From contig CAYFPS010000015.1 in NCBI GenBank assembly GCA_964345075.1, positions 1-64,000 of the forward strand: 64,000 nt of DNA, read 5' to 3'. Origin of the DNA: CAYFPS01 sp964345075 (GTDB lineage: Bacteria; CAIWAD01). The position numbers and the translations under genes are program-made. Below the pieces are notes generated by a model that did no database searches, was not told where the DNA came from, and saw only the letters and a list, made by a program, of their open reading frames with translations. Below, one piece after another: positions 30,140 to 39,051 of this stretch (position 1 is its first letter; each line of letters begins with the position of its first letter).

Positions 30140-31024
30140 ATGAACTTTCAAGAGATCCTTGAACCGCTGGGTCACATGCTTGACCTGACGCTGTTCAAGC
30201 TGAACACCACACCGATCACAACGGGATCGATCCTGACGCTGATCGTCATCCTTTTTCTCTTTCACATTGGCTCACGTCTGCTGGAGCGGATGATTGACAA
30301 ACTGGTCTTTCAGCGCGTGCAGATGGAAGAGGGAACGCGCTACACCTTACGGCGCGTGATGCATTACATGTTCATGAGTCTGGGCGTGCTGGTCGGCTTT
30401 CAGGCGGTGGGCATTGATCTGACCGGTCTGGCGGTGGTCTTCGGCATGCTTTCGGTCGGAATCGGATTTGGTCTGCAAAACCTGACGAGCAATTTCATCT
30501 CCGGCCTGATCCTGCTGATCGAGCAGCCGATCAAGGTGGGCGACCGTGTAACCGTTGGCGAAATTGAAGGTGATGTGCAGGATATTTCGATCCGCTCAAC
30601 GACCGTCAACACGCTGGATAACCTGACGATTATCGTTCCCAACAGTGACTTCATTTCTGCCCGTGTCATCAACTGGTCCCATGGCGACCGCCGTGTGCGC
30701 ACTGTGATTGAAGTGGGCGTATCCTATGGCTCCGATCTGGATCTGGTTCTGGAGACTCTGAAGGAAGCCGCTGTGACACATTCGAAAGTGCTGCAGGATC
30801 CTGCGCCGGACGTGCTGCTGGCCGGTTTTGGTGACAGCGCCTGGAACATGAAGCTGCGCGTCTGGCTGCCTGATGCTCATCGTCTTTATGTGATACGCAG
30901 CGAGATCAACTGCGCGATCGTGCGCCTCTTCCGCCAGCGCGGTATTGAGATCCCCTTCCCCCAGCAGGATCTGCATGTCAGAAGCTCGATTCCGCTTGTA
31001 ACACGACAGGACGAGAATGCCTGA
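30140..31024 (+). CDS. MscS-family mechanosensitive ion channel
   Basis: 294 residues from ATG 30140 (MNFQEILEPLG; AGGA eight bases upstream). Three TM helices, with the pore helix region VVFGMLSVGIGFGLQNLTSNFISG and the beta domain KVGDRVTVGEIEGDVQDISIRSTTV. This short form resembles the YbiO/YkuT-type small channels. It overlaps the patatin gene by 8 bp, so the two are probably translated together. It is clearly distinct in sequence from the channel at 11256. Confidence 0.92.
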   Translation: MNFQEILEPLGHMLDLTLFKLNTTPITTGSILTLIVILFLFHIGSRLLERMIDKLVFQRVQMEEGTRYTLRRVMHYMFMSLGVLVGFQAVGIDLTGLAVVFGMLSVGIGFGLQNLTSNFISGLILLIEQPIKVGDRVTVGEIEGDVQDISIRSTTVNTLDNLTIIVPNSDFISARVINWSHGDRRVRTVIEVGVSYGSDLDLVLETLKEAAVTHSKVLQDPAPDVLLAGFGDSAWNMKLRVWLPDAHRLYVIRSEINCAIVRLFRQRGIEIPFPQQDLHVRSSIPLVTRQDENA

Positions 31025-31952
31025 GGCTGAACAGCGCAACTTGCTTGATTGCGGTCTGGTTCTTGAGGGTGGAGGCCTGCGGGGCGTCTACTCCAGTGGC
31101 GTGTTGCGAGCGCTGGCCGACCTGAATCTGGAATTCGACTATGTGATCGGCACCAGCATGGGCGCCTGCAACGGAGCGAACTTTGTATCACGGCAGTGGG
31201 ATCGTAATCGCACCGTGAACATTCGCTTCGTGCGTGATTCTCGCTACACCAGCTACCTGCGCCTGCTTGGGACAGGTGAGCTTTTCGGCATGGACTTCAT
31301 TTACAACACGATTCCCCATGAAATCGTGCTCTTTGACTACACGGCCTTTTATGCGAATCCTGCCCGCTTTGTGATCACCAGCACGGATGTTGAAAGCGGC
31401 GAATGTGTCTATTGGGAAAAATCGTCCTTGAGTGAAGAGGGCCTGATGAAAGTCATGCGCGCCTCCACCAGCCTGCCCTGGATCGGTCAGCCGGTTTCCC
31501 ATGAGGGCCGCAAGTTGATGGATGGTGGCTTGAGTGACAGCATTCCCTTAGGCTATGCGCAAAAGGCCGGCAAAATGAAGAATCTGGTGGTGCTGACCCA
31601 GCCTGCTGGCTATCAGAAGTCAGCAGTTTCGGCAGGGCGGCTGCTACGCCTTAGGCATCCCGGCCTGCCGGGCCTTTATCGCTGCCTGGCAAAGCGCCAC
31701 GAACAGTACAATCAGCAGCTGAAGGAGGTGGAAGCAGCCGAAAGGGCTGGAAGCTGCTTTGTCTTAAGACCCTCCGGTCCCCTTGATGTGGGAAGAATCG
31801 AGCGTAATCCCGCAAAGCTCCATTTGCTTTACGAACGCGGTTATCTCGAAACGCTTGCGGCCTGGCCCAAGCTGCTGGACTGGCTTCAGCTTTCGTGGCC
31901 AAATATGGCACAAAACTGTAATAGTTCAGTTAAAATTCCCACCAACTTGTAG
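31017..31952 (+). CDS. Patatin-like phospholipase
   Basis: 311 residues. Glycine-rich oxyanion loop LEGGGLRGVYSSG near residue 17, nucleophile elbow GTSMGACNG (Ser about 46) and the Asp of the dyad in DGGLSDSIPLG. No signal peptide, so a cytoplasmic lipase or acyl hydrolase of the RssA/YjjU type. Its ATG lies inside the end of mscS. It ends in TAG. Confidence 0.92.
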   Translation: MPEAEQRNLLDCGLVLEGGGLRGVYSSGVLRALADLNLEFDYVIGTSMGACNGANFVSRQWDRNRTVNIRFVRDSRYTSYLRLLGTGELFGMDFIYNTIPHEIVLFDYTAFYANPARFVITSTDVESGECVYWEKSSLSEEGLMKVMRASTSLPWIGQPVSHEGRKLMDGGLSDSIPLGYAQKAGKMKNLVVLTQPAGYQKSAVSAGRLLRLRHPGLPGLYRCLAKRHEQYNQQLKEVEAAERAGSCFVLRPSGPLDVGRIERNPAKLHLLYERGYLETLAAWPKLLDWLQLSWPNMAQNCNSSVKIPTNL

Positions 31953-32025
31953 ATATTCAAACATTTTTGCGACATTTCCCCTCAGTCACTGATCAACCAG
32001 TCAAAGAATTACAGGAGAGCTTCTC

Positions 32026-33348
32026 ATGAGGAAGATCGTCGCTTCCATGCTGATGCTGCTGACCGTCGCCTGCGCTTTTGCGGCTACGGATGCGGAAAGC
32101 GTCAAGGGCAAGTGCATGACCTGCCACAAGGAAAAGACAAAGGGACTCTACAAGCAGTGGTACAGTTCGGAGCACGCGCGCCACGATGTAACCTGTTTGG
32201 ATTGTCACATGGCCGAGAAGAGTGATGCCGATGCTTTCATGCACGAAGGCGCGCTGATTGCCACGCTCGTGACTCCAAAGGACTGTGGTCGCTGCCACGA
32301 GAAGGAAGCCGCCGAGGTGGATGCTTCGCATCACGCGACCGCCGGTATGATCCTCGAATCCAATGACGCCTATCTGGCGCATGCCGCCGGTGGACAGCCT
32401 GTGGCCATCACCGGTTGTGAAAACTGCCATGGCGCCAAGGTGAAGATTGACCCCAACGCCCCCAACAAGCTGGATGCCAAGACCTGGCCGAATTCCGGCA
32501 TTGGTCGCCTCAATCCAGATGGCAGCAAGGGCGCCTGCTCGGCCTGTCACACGCGCCATGCCTTTGACAAGGCGCAGGCCCGTCGCCCCGAAGCCTGTTC
32601 CAAGTGCCACCTGGGCCCCGACCATCCGCAGAAGGAAGTCTACGAAGAGTCCAAGCACGGCAACGCGTATTACACGCACATCGAGGACATGAATCTGGAT
32701 TCCGACCGCTGGATTGTGGGTGAGGACTATTACGAGGCCCCGACCTGCGCCACGTGTCACATGTCGGCCACCCCGAATCAGGGTGTGACACACGATGTGG
32801 GTGCCCGCATCAGCTGGAACCTGCGTGCTCCCGTCTCCAAGAAGATGGAAGACTGGGAAGGCAAGCGTGAGAACATGAAGGAAGTCTGCAGCAACTGCCA
32901 CAGTTCTTCTTTCTCCGAAGGCCACTATTACCAGCTGGACGCTCTGGTCAACCTCTACAACGAGAAGTTCGCCATTCCGGCCAAGCAGGTGATGGACCTG
33001 ATCAAGAAGAATGGTGCCCTGGAACATCCGGCCGCTTTCTCCAATGAGGTCGAGTGGGCCTACTGGGAGTTGTGGCATCACGAAGGTCGCCGCGCCCGTC
33101 ACGGTGCCGCGATGATGGGACCGGACTACACCTGGTGGCACGGCGTATACGACATGGCTCACAACTTCTACTTCAAGTTCATCCCGGAAGCCCGGAAACT
33201 TGAGGACGCGGAAGTCAACGCGATGATCGACAAGATTCTGAACGAGCCCATGCACCAGTGGTTCAACCGCCCGACCAAGGAGATCAAGGAAGACATCCGC
33301 AACGGCAAGATGCCCGCGATCTACCAAGACCTCTTCTCGCAGGAGTAA
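32026..33348 (+). CDS. Octahaem cytochrome c of the hydroxylamine oxidoreductase (HAO) family
   Basis: 440 residues with signal peptide (ASMLMLLTVACAFAA) and eight CxxCH haem sites: CMTCH, CLDCH, CGRCH, CENCH, CSACH, CSKCH, CATCH and CSNCH. HAO hallmarks are HLGPDHPQKEVYEESKHG, THDVGARISWNLRAPVS and a C-terminal helical part with HHEGRRARHGAAMMGPDYTWWHGVY. In the periplasm such enzymes either oxidise hydroxylamine or, in the reverse-HAO (epsilon-HAO) group, reduce nitrite or hydroxylamine. The two-base gap to a NapC/NirT-type quinol dehydrogenase favours the reductive role. Whether the Tyr that cross-links the P460 haem is present cannot be settled by eye. AGGAGA precedes the ATG. Confidence 0.92.
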   Translation: MRKIVASMLMLLTVACAFAATDAESVKGKCMTCHKEKTKGLYKQWYSSEHARHDVTCLDCHMAEKSDADAFMHEGALIATLVTPKDCGRCHEKEAAEVDASHHATAGMILESNDAYLAHAAGGQPVAITGCENCHGAKVKIDPNAPNKLDAKTWPNSGIGRLNPDGSKGACSACHTRHAFDKAQARRPEACSKCHLGPDHPQKEVYEESKHGNAYYTHIEDMNLDSDRWIVGEDYYEAPTCATCHMSATPNQGVTHDVGARISWNLRAPVSKKMEDWEGKRENMKEVCSNCHSSSFSEGHYYQLDALVNLYNEKFAIPAKQVMDLIKKNGALEHPAAFSNEVEWAYWELWHHEGRRARHGAAMMGPDYTWWHGVYDMAHNFYFKFIPEARKLEDAEVNAMIDKILNEPMHQWFNRPTKEIKEDIRNGKMPAIYQDLFSQE

Positions 33349-33350
33349 TC

Positions 33351-34835
33351 ATGAGTCAGCGCTACATAGCCATGTTGCGCGGACTGTCGGCCCATATTCT
33401 GGGCAGGCTGGGAGTGGCCATGGTCACTTCCAGCTTCCTGCTCTTTCTGGTCTTTGAGTTTCTTCGTATCACGGGCGCATTGACCAACGCCTATATCGGC
33501 CTGATCACCTACATGCTCTTTCCGGCCATCTTCATTCTGGGCTTGCTGCTGATTCCGCTGGGATGGTGGTTTACCCTGAAGAAGACCGGCATGACAAGCC
33601 GTGAACTGCTCAACCGGCAGTTTCCGGAAGACGAGCTGAAGGGCAGCATCTGGGGTTCGGGTGTCTTCACCATGATTCTGGTGCTAACCGGGCTCAACCT
33701 GCTCTTTCTGGGTGGTGGATCGGCGCGTGTTGTCTCCTTCATGGATTCGGCCGAATTCTGCGGGACCGCGTGTCACGGTGTGATGAATCCCGAGTGGGTG
33801 ACTTATCAGAGCTCGCCCCATGCCCATGTGGCCTGCGTGGATTGCCATGTGGGTGAAGGTGCTGGCGCTGCGCTCAATGCGAAACTCAACGGCCTGAGGC
33901 AGGTTGTCTCCGCAACCTTTGATCTTTACGAAAAGCCGGTGCCAACACCCGTGCACCAGCTGCGGCCGGCCCGCGAGACCTGTGAGAAGTGTCACTGGCC
34001 GGAAAAGACCTATGACGATCGCCTGCGTGTGATCCTCAATGTCGACTCCGACGAGGCGAACAGCTACAGCTACACGACGCTGGGGCTGAAGGTGGGCGCC
34101 AAGCACGAAGCCGGCTCGATTCACTGGCACATTGCCGAAGAAAACGCGGTGCGATATGCCTCGGTTGACGACAGGCGTGAAGAAATGATCTGGGTGGAAT
34201 GGCTGCAGAAGGATGGCAGCTGGAAGCGCTATGAGAACAAGGATCTCCAGCAGCCGGCCCATTCTTCCGACATGCGGGTGATGGACTGCGTGGATTGTCA
34301 CAACCGCGCAACCCACATCTACGAGGATCCGGAGGAAGGGCTGAACGCCCGCTTTGCATCTGGCGAGCTGGACCCGGAGCTGCCCTGGCTGAAGCGGGAG
34401 GCGCTGGGCGCAATTCTCAGCAACTGGCAAAGTGCCGAGGCGGCTCAGGAAGGCGTGGCCAAAGCCATCCGCTCCTTCTACCGTCACAACTATCCGGAGC
34501 TGCTGGCAGCCAAGGCCGAAAGCATCGAAAATGCCGTTGCTTCACTTCAGGCGATGGTTGCGCGCAATCTGCATCCTTCCATGAAGATCACATGGGGCAG
34601 CTATCCCAATCATTTGGGACATCGCCCCGATGAAGCGGGGTGTTTCCGCTGCCACAATGACCGGATGGTGGATGAAGCCGGCGTGGCCATCAACAACGAT
34701 TGCACGCTGTGCCATTCGATTCTGGCCGACGAAAGTCCGCTTCCCTATCAGTACCTGATGGAAATGGATCCCAATGACCCGCAGTATCATGAAGGCCAGT
34801 ACTTGAAAAACGAGTACTTCAAGCGCTTCTACTAG
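33351..34835 (+). CDS. NapC/NirT-type membrane multihaem cytochrome c
   Basis: 494 residues from ATG 33351 (AGGAGTAATC upstream), two bases after the HAO-like gene. Hydrophobic helices at about 10-35, 45-70 and 100-120 anchor it. Haem sites follow: CGTACH (a CxxxCH variant), CVDCH, CEKCH, CVDCH, CFRCH and CTLCH, with GTACHGVMNPEW resembling the NapC/NrfH first-haem region. The periplasmic part is longer than a classical tetrahaem NapC. It probably passes electrons from quinol to the HAO-like partner, as in HaoC/HaoA or NrfH/NrfA pairs. Confidence 0.85.
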   Translation: MSQRYIAMLRGLSAHILGRLGVAMVTSSFLLFLVFEFLRITGALTNAYIGLITYMLFPAIFILGLLLIPLGWWFTLKKTGMTSRELLNRQFPEDELKGSIWGSGVFTMILVLTGLNLLFLGGGSARVVSFMDSAEFCGTACHGVMNPEWVTYQSSPHAHVACVDCHVGEGAGAALNAKLNGLRQVVSATFDLYEKPVPTPVHQLRPARETCEKCHWPEKTYDDRLRVILNVDSDEANSYSYTTLGLKVGAKHEAGSIHWHIAEENAVRYASVDDRREEMIWVEWLQKDGSWKRYENKDLQQPAHSSDMRVMDCVDCHNRATHIYEDPEEGLNARFASGELDPELPWLKREALGAILSNWQSAEAAQEGVAKAIRSFYRHNYPELLAAKAESIENAVASLQAMVARNLHPSMKITWGSYPNHLGHRPDEAGCFRCHNDRMVDEAGVAINNDCTLCHSILADESPLPYQYLMEMDPNDPQYHEGQYLKNEYFKRFY

Positions 34836-34856
34836 GCGCGGGAAATGCAGTGAATG

Positions 34857-34890
34857 AAAAGCCCCGGCACCGGAAGTGGCGGGGCTTTTT
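34857..34890 (+). terminator. Intrinsic terminator of the cytochrome operon
   Basis: AGCCCCG and CGGGGCT arms, with an inner CAC/GTG extension, are followed by TTTTT, about 22 bp after the stop of the NapC-type gene. The tandem repeat array begins at the very next base. Confidence 0.88.
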
Positions 34891-35058
34891 GTGGTCCGAC
34901 CAGTAGTCCGACCAGTAGTCCAACCAGCGGTCCAACCAGTAGTCCGACCAGTAGTCCAACCAGTAGTCCGACCAGTAGTCCGACCGGTAGTCCGACCGGT
35001 AGTCCGACCGGTAGTCCGACCAGTAGTCCGACCAGTGGTCCGACCGGTAGTCCGGTCA
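34891..35058. repeat. 12-bp tandem repeat (13 full copies plus a partial)
   Basis: Consensus GTAGTCCGACCA, exact 12-bp period. Copies vary only at a few positions (GTGG/GCGG, CCAACC, final A or G). All six frames stay open because 12 is a multiple of three, which creates spurious low-complexity ORFs; no start or coding signal supports them. It is intergenic between the terminator and the 3' end of the convergent TonB receptor gene. The following 155 bp to the next repeat copy show nothing recognisable. Confidence 0.95.
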
Positions 35059-35213
35059 ATTCCCCCAGAACGACAGCTCGCCTGAAAGGGATCCAGGGAC
35101 TCTGGCTTCGATACTGTCTTCCGCAATGTCACTTCAGAAGCGCATTGGCGAAGGTTCTGCAGGAAATCGTTGACGGTTTTGGGAATTAAGGTTTTGCCGG
35201 AGGGGCCTTTCTT

Positions 35214-35244
35214 CCGACCAGTGGTCCGACCACTGGTCCGACCA
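35214..35244. repeat. Outlying copies of the 12-bp GTCCGAC repeat
   Basis: CCGACCAGTGGT, CCGACCACTGGT and CCGACCA in tandem, the same 12-bp unit as the array 160 bp upstream. It ends 33 bp before the TonB receptor stop codon. Confidence 0.8.
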
Positions 35245-35276
35245 AAATCCCCCCTTGCTTCGACCCAAACCCCTCT

Positions 35277-37478
35277 CTAGTCCGTACCACCCAACCTGAA
35301 AAGCAGATCCAATCGCCAGACTCTTCCCGGCATGCGGTAACGCTCCATCTCCTCGTAGGCCACGTCCGTCAGGTTTTCGACGCTTGCCGAAACTTCTACA
35401 TGACCGAGATCGTAGCTGGCCTTCGCACCTAGCAGAGCATAAGCGGCGGGAGCATCGCTCTGGTAGAATCGCACGACCTCCGTCTCGCTGACATAGCGCA
35501 GACTACCCGAGAGTGTCCATTTCCCTGGCATCCAGCTCGCGCTGCCATTTAGATGATGCACGGGCTGGTAGGGCAGGGCCAGGCCTGTGTCCTCATTCTT
35601 TGAGTCAACCATCGTGTAGCCAAGGCTTCCAGCGAAGCTCTGGCGCCTCACGCCGGCCTCGACCTCCCAGCCTTGAATGGTCGCGCGCTGCAAATTCACG
35701 ATCTCGAAAATCGACGAGACACCGGTTTCCTGATAGTGGATCATGTCGCGATAGCGATAATCGAATTGGGTCAGATCCAGACTCAGGCCATTGTTGGACC
35801 AGTTTAGACCTGCCTCCCAGCTCCGACTCTCCTCGGCATTCAAATCGGGATTGGCGGTGAAGGTATAATCGTTGCCCGGCACACTTTTGAGAAAGAGGTC
35901 TGCGATGGTCGGGCTGCGAAAAGCCGTTCCCCAGCTGGCCCGAAGAGTCCAGTCCTCAAGCGGACCTGCGCCGGGCAAGTTAAAACCGACCTTGGGCGAT
36001 AGCAGGTCTTCTTCACTATTTCCAACCACTACATGGCGATCCGCGCGCAGACCAAGCTGCAGCAGCGGAACTCCCAGCCAGTCGCCAGGACTCCCTGCTA
36101 GCTGGATCTGATCCTGCACGAAGAGTGCGTAATTCAAATCCTGATGTTCGCCATAGAACACGTCCGCAGGCTTACCGTCGACCACATTGGTCAGAAACTC
36201 GGCTCCCACAATCACCTCGTGTCGCTTGAAGCGCATCATGTCTGCCGTGGCACGCAGGCCCCAGACATCCGCGTCGGACCGTGTATCAGTCAGCTCATCA
36301 TCGTGATACAAGGTCTCCGACAAGCCAAGATGACTCCAGGCCAGCAGCCGGCAGACGACCTTGTCGCCCACATATTTCCAGTTGATATCTGTCGAGAGAT
36401 GACTCTTCTCCTGGCGGTCGTCGACATACTCGGGATGATGTGTATTCAAGTGCAGAGGGTGCGCGCGGCTTGCCCAGGTGTGTGGAAAGCCGCGATTCAG
36501 GTGTGACAGGTTGAAGTTTGCTTCAAACTGAGTGCGACCTGCAGGATCTCCAAAGCGGAAGCGACTGGCCAGCGCGTGATGGAGATAATCGCTGTTCTGC
36601 CGGTGACCATTGCTCTCGCGCTTGCTGTAAGACAGATAATAGCCAAGCTTCTCCATCTGATTTGTATGTGTCACAGACAAATGATTTTCGGTAAAGGGTG
36701 TATCACGAAAGCGCTGTTCAGGAACTGGTAACTCACCCATGCCGTAACCAGCCTGCACCAAGGTCATGTGCTTTGGAAAACTTCGCATGGTAACAAGATG
36801 TATCACGCCACCCATCGCGGCACTTCCATAAAGGCTGGAGTAGCTACCCTTTGCCACTTCAACACGATCGATCACGGCCAGTGGAATCATACTCCAGTCC
36901 GGCCCGCCTGTATCACCGCTGATCATGGGACGCCCATCAACCAGCAGCATCACACGATTACCCACACCGCCGCCCAAAAGGTTGGAGCTGCCTCGAATGG
37001 AAAGAGAGTTGGTCGTTGCGCCATCGCTGCGTTTTATGGAAATGCCGGGAATCACTTCGAGTACACGGCTGAGTTCCTGCGAACTGGTGCGCTCCAGTGT
37101 AGCACGGGGTACCACATCCACCTTGGTTGTAGCACTGCGGGTCGTCTGCTCCACCGCATCTGCCGTGTATACCATCTCACCCGCGTCTAACCAGGTGGCT
37201 CTCAGCGTGATGGTGCCCAGGTCCTGTCGACCGGCTGTCACACGAAAAGTGCGTGCATCATAACCAAGGTGAGTGATCAGCAGCTGTCGTGTCTCGCTTT
37301 CAAGTAGATCGAGACGAAAGCGACCATCCAGATCGGTCGTTGTGCCCTGCGTTGTGTTCTTGAGCATGACATGCGCACCACCAATCGGCGAGCGGCTTTC
37401 GTCATCCACAACACGCCCAGTCAAGGAATAAGCTGCTGCCAGAGAGGCTGACAGCAGCAGAAGGAATACTCTCAGCAT
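35277..37478 (-). CDS. TonB-dependent outer-membrane receptor with CarboxypepD-like N-domain
   Basis: 733 residues. Signal peptide LLLLSASLAAAYS, a carboxypeptidase-regulatory-like domain (about 18-95), a plug (about 110-230; LEVIPGISIKRSDG, SIRGSSNLLGGGVGNRVMLLVDGRPM and EVAKGSYSSLYGSAAMGGVIHLVT), then a 22-strand-type barrel ending in WRLDLLFRLGG. It transports an unknown ligand, possibly a siderophore or corrinoid; no riboswitch is visible. It starts 3 bp after the lipoprotein gene and should share its promoter. Five motif copies (36304-38181) fall in this operon. Confidence 0.92.
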   Translation of the reverse strand: MLRVFLLLLSASLAAAYSLTGRVVDDESRSPIGGAHVMLKNTTQGTTTDLDGRFRLDLLESETRQLLITHLGYDARTFRVTAGRQDLGTITLRATWLDAGEMVYTADAVEQTTRSATTKVDVVPRATLERTSSQELSRVLEVIPGISIKRSDGATTNSLSIRGSSNLLGGGVGNRVMLLVDGRPMISGDTGGPDWSMIPLAVIDRVEVAKGSYSSLYGSAAMGGVIHLVTMRSFPKHMTLVQAGYGMGELPVPEQRFRDTPFTENHLSVTHTNQMEKLGYYLSYSKRESNGHRQNSDYLHHALASRFRFGDPAGRTQFEANFNLSHLNRGFPHTWASRAHPLHLNTHHPEYVDDRQEKSHLSTDINWKYVGDKVVCRLLAWSHLGLSETLYHDDELTDTRSDADVWGLRATADMMRFKRHEVIVGAEFLTNVVDGKPADVFYGEHQDLNYALFVQDQIQLAGSPGDWLGVPLLQLGLRADRHVVVGNSEEDLLSPKVGFNLPGAGPLEDWTLRASWGTAFRSPTIADLFLKSVPGNDYTFTANPDLNAEESRSWEAGLNWSNNGLSLDLTQFDYRYRDMIHYQETGVSSIFEIVNLQRATIQGWEVEAGVRRQSFAGSLGYTMVDSKNEDTGLALPYQPVHHLNGSASWMPGKWTLSGSLRYVSETEVVRFYQSDAPAAYALLGAKASYDLGHVEVSASVENLTDVAYEEMERYRMPGRVWRLDLLFRLGGTD

Positions 37479-37481
37479 GTT

Positions 37482-38683
37482 TTACTCGGCCTGGCAATCC
37501 AGCTGCAGATCCGTCAGCTCCGTCTGCTGAGCACTGATCGGCAGGGCCATGAGCTGAGGCGTGCCGGCGCTCCAGTCCCAGCCATAGCCACCATAGAAGG
37601 CATCGATGGGGTGGCATAGGGGTAGCCGTATACAGCCAGATAGATGTCACTGCCTTCCATCGCCTGCATGTTCATGCTAAAGGTGCTGGCCGCCTGTGTT
37701 ACAGGGCTCATTGCCAAAGGCATGCTGGGCTCTTCCGGATCAGCCGAACTCATGGCGATCACATAAATGCCGGGATAGTCCATCGGCCAATCACCCGGGA
37801 AATTCACCTGACCACTGATACTCAGACCAAGCTCCTGCGGCTCGGGCGTGTGACACATGATCTCAATGTTCTCGACAGATGGGCTTTCGATGCTCAGGGG
37901 GAGCATGGCAATAGCCGGATTCTCCGCAGCCCAGTCCCAGCCATAGCCACCGAAGAAGGCGTCCATCGCATCAGCATAGGGATAACCGTAAATGCCCAGA
38001 TAGACTTCAGCACTCGCCAGCAGATTGGGGCTTAAGGAAAACTGCGGATCCGATTCGGTTACCAGCTCCATGGTCAGCGGATTGCTGGGCAATGCGGGAT
38101 CATCACTGCTCATAAGGACCGCGTAAATGGTAGAGTAGGTGGTGGGCCAGCCAGCGTCAAAGACAACCGTTCCCGTGATACTCGCCAGGTAGTTTTCTTC
38201 ATCCGTGGACGGAATGCGGTTCAGCCAGCCATCGAAGTTCAGCTAAAGCAGATCACCAGCGTTCAGGTGAATCGCATCGGGCAGGCTGTCTCCCACCGCA
38301 AGATCACCACCGTATACGCCCAGCACCGGCTCATCCACGCCAAGAGTTCCGCCATTTCGCCAGCCCACAACAAGGCTGGGGTAATCGTCGGGATTCACGT
38401 CCTCGATCAGATAGCTGACCTGATGAACGGTATCCGCGGGCGTCGGGCTGCTCAGGCCTTCGGTGTGAAACTCCGGAGGTCCCTGGGGCGCGATGGACAT
38501 GGCCATCTCTTCGTGCCACACGCTGAAAAGCGAGACCTGAATCTCGCCCTCGGCGGGCCATTCCCCGTAAAGGGTGACCGTGCCCTGAATTGCGGCAAGG
38601 CTGTCGATTTGATCTTCGCTGGACTCACCACAGGACATGACCAGCATGCCTGCAAGACAAAGGCTAAGGGACAAGGCGCGCAT
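37482..38683 (-). pseudogene. Repeat lipoprotein, interrupted by an in-frame TAG and a frameshift
   Basis: ATG 38683 after GGGAG; lipoprotein signal SLSLCLAGMLVMSCGE. Three related segments of about 130 residues each open with a phrase like IQGTVTLYGEW, ITGTVVFDAGWP or ISGQVNFPGDWP and contain GYPYA near the end. A TAG at 38243-38245 sits between HLNAGDLL and LNFDGWLNRIP in the same frame. A second lesion at the GGGG run 37608-37611 (plus strand) shifts GYPYATP away from IDAFYGGYGWDW, which matches the earlier repeat. It lies upstream of the TonB receptor and was probably its surface-ligand partner. Function unknown. Confidence 0.75.
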
Positions 38684-38827
38684 AACAGCTCCCGGATTGA
38701 TGCGACGCTCCCTGCGTCGGCACATGTGAAGGCCCAAACATGCTGAAGAGCAAGTGCTGAGTTGTCAGAAAATGTTCAAAAGGGGGTCATGCATTTGCTG
38801 GATCTTCGTTGAGTGCCCGTCCGCTTC

Positions 38828-38909
38828 ATGCCGAAGTGTCGGCATCAAGCGGTAGCCGTGCCGATCGGTCGGCACTATGCCAGGGGCCATTTGCCGACTG
38901 CGTCGACAA
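38828..38909. promoter_or_regulatory. Three phased palindromes upstream of the lipoprotein/TonB-receptor genes
   Basis: ATGCCGAAGTGTCGGCAT (38828-38845) and GTGCCGATCGGTCGGCAC (38858-38875) are perfect 7-4-7 palindromes with one consensus, RTGCCGA-N4-TCGGCAY. Their centres are 30 bp apart, about three helical turns. A third imperfect copy, TTGCCGACTGCGTCGACAA, follows at 38891-38909. They lie 145-225 bp upstream of the lipoprotein start in an otherwise empty 310-bp gap (38684-38997), which fits an operator array for a dimeric regulator. A short GACGC/GCGTC hairpin also lies at about 38702-38716. Confidence 0.6.
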
Positions 38910-38997
38910 CTGCCCCACTGGCCCTGGTGCCGAGGTCTACAAAGCCAAACGTCAACCAAACTGGACAAGCAGCCCTAATGCCATTCGCCCTGCAGGC

Positions 38998-39031
38998 ATA
39001 AAAAAGCCCCGACGGTCATCGGGGCTTCTTC
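38998..39031 (-). terminator. Intrinsic terminator downstream of the NYN-CSD gene
   Basis: On the minus strand AAGCCCCGA, loop TGACCG, TCGGGGCTT, then a T run; about 25 bp after the stop of the gene at 39052. Confidence 0.9.
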
Positions 39032-39051
39032 GTGTGCTGAATTGCAGAGAC

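Noticed and set aside
31993..33327. Long minus-strand ORF opposite the octahaem cytochrome
   Set aside because: The plus strand encodes eight CxxCH motifs and a signal peptide; the antisense frame is a by-product.
34832..35189. Three overlapping ORFs with VGLLVGL, TSSPTSSP and GRTTGRTT repeats
   Set aside because: They are six-frame translations of one 12-bp tandem repeat, with no ribosome site, and lie after a terminator.
38684..38997. Cobalamin riboswitch upstream of the lipoprotein/TonB-receptor genes
   Set aside because: I looked for the B12-box and the conserved GCCACTG-type core on the minus strand and found only short palindromes.
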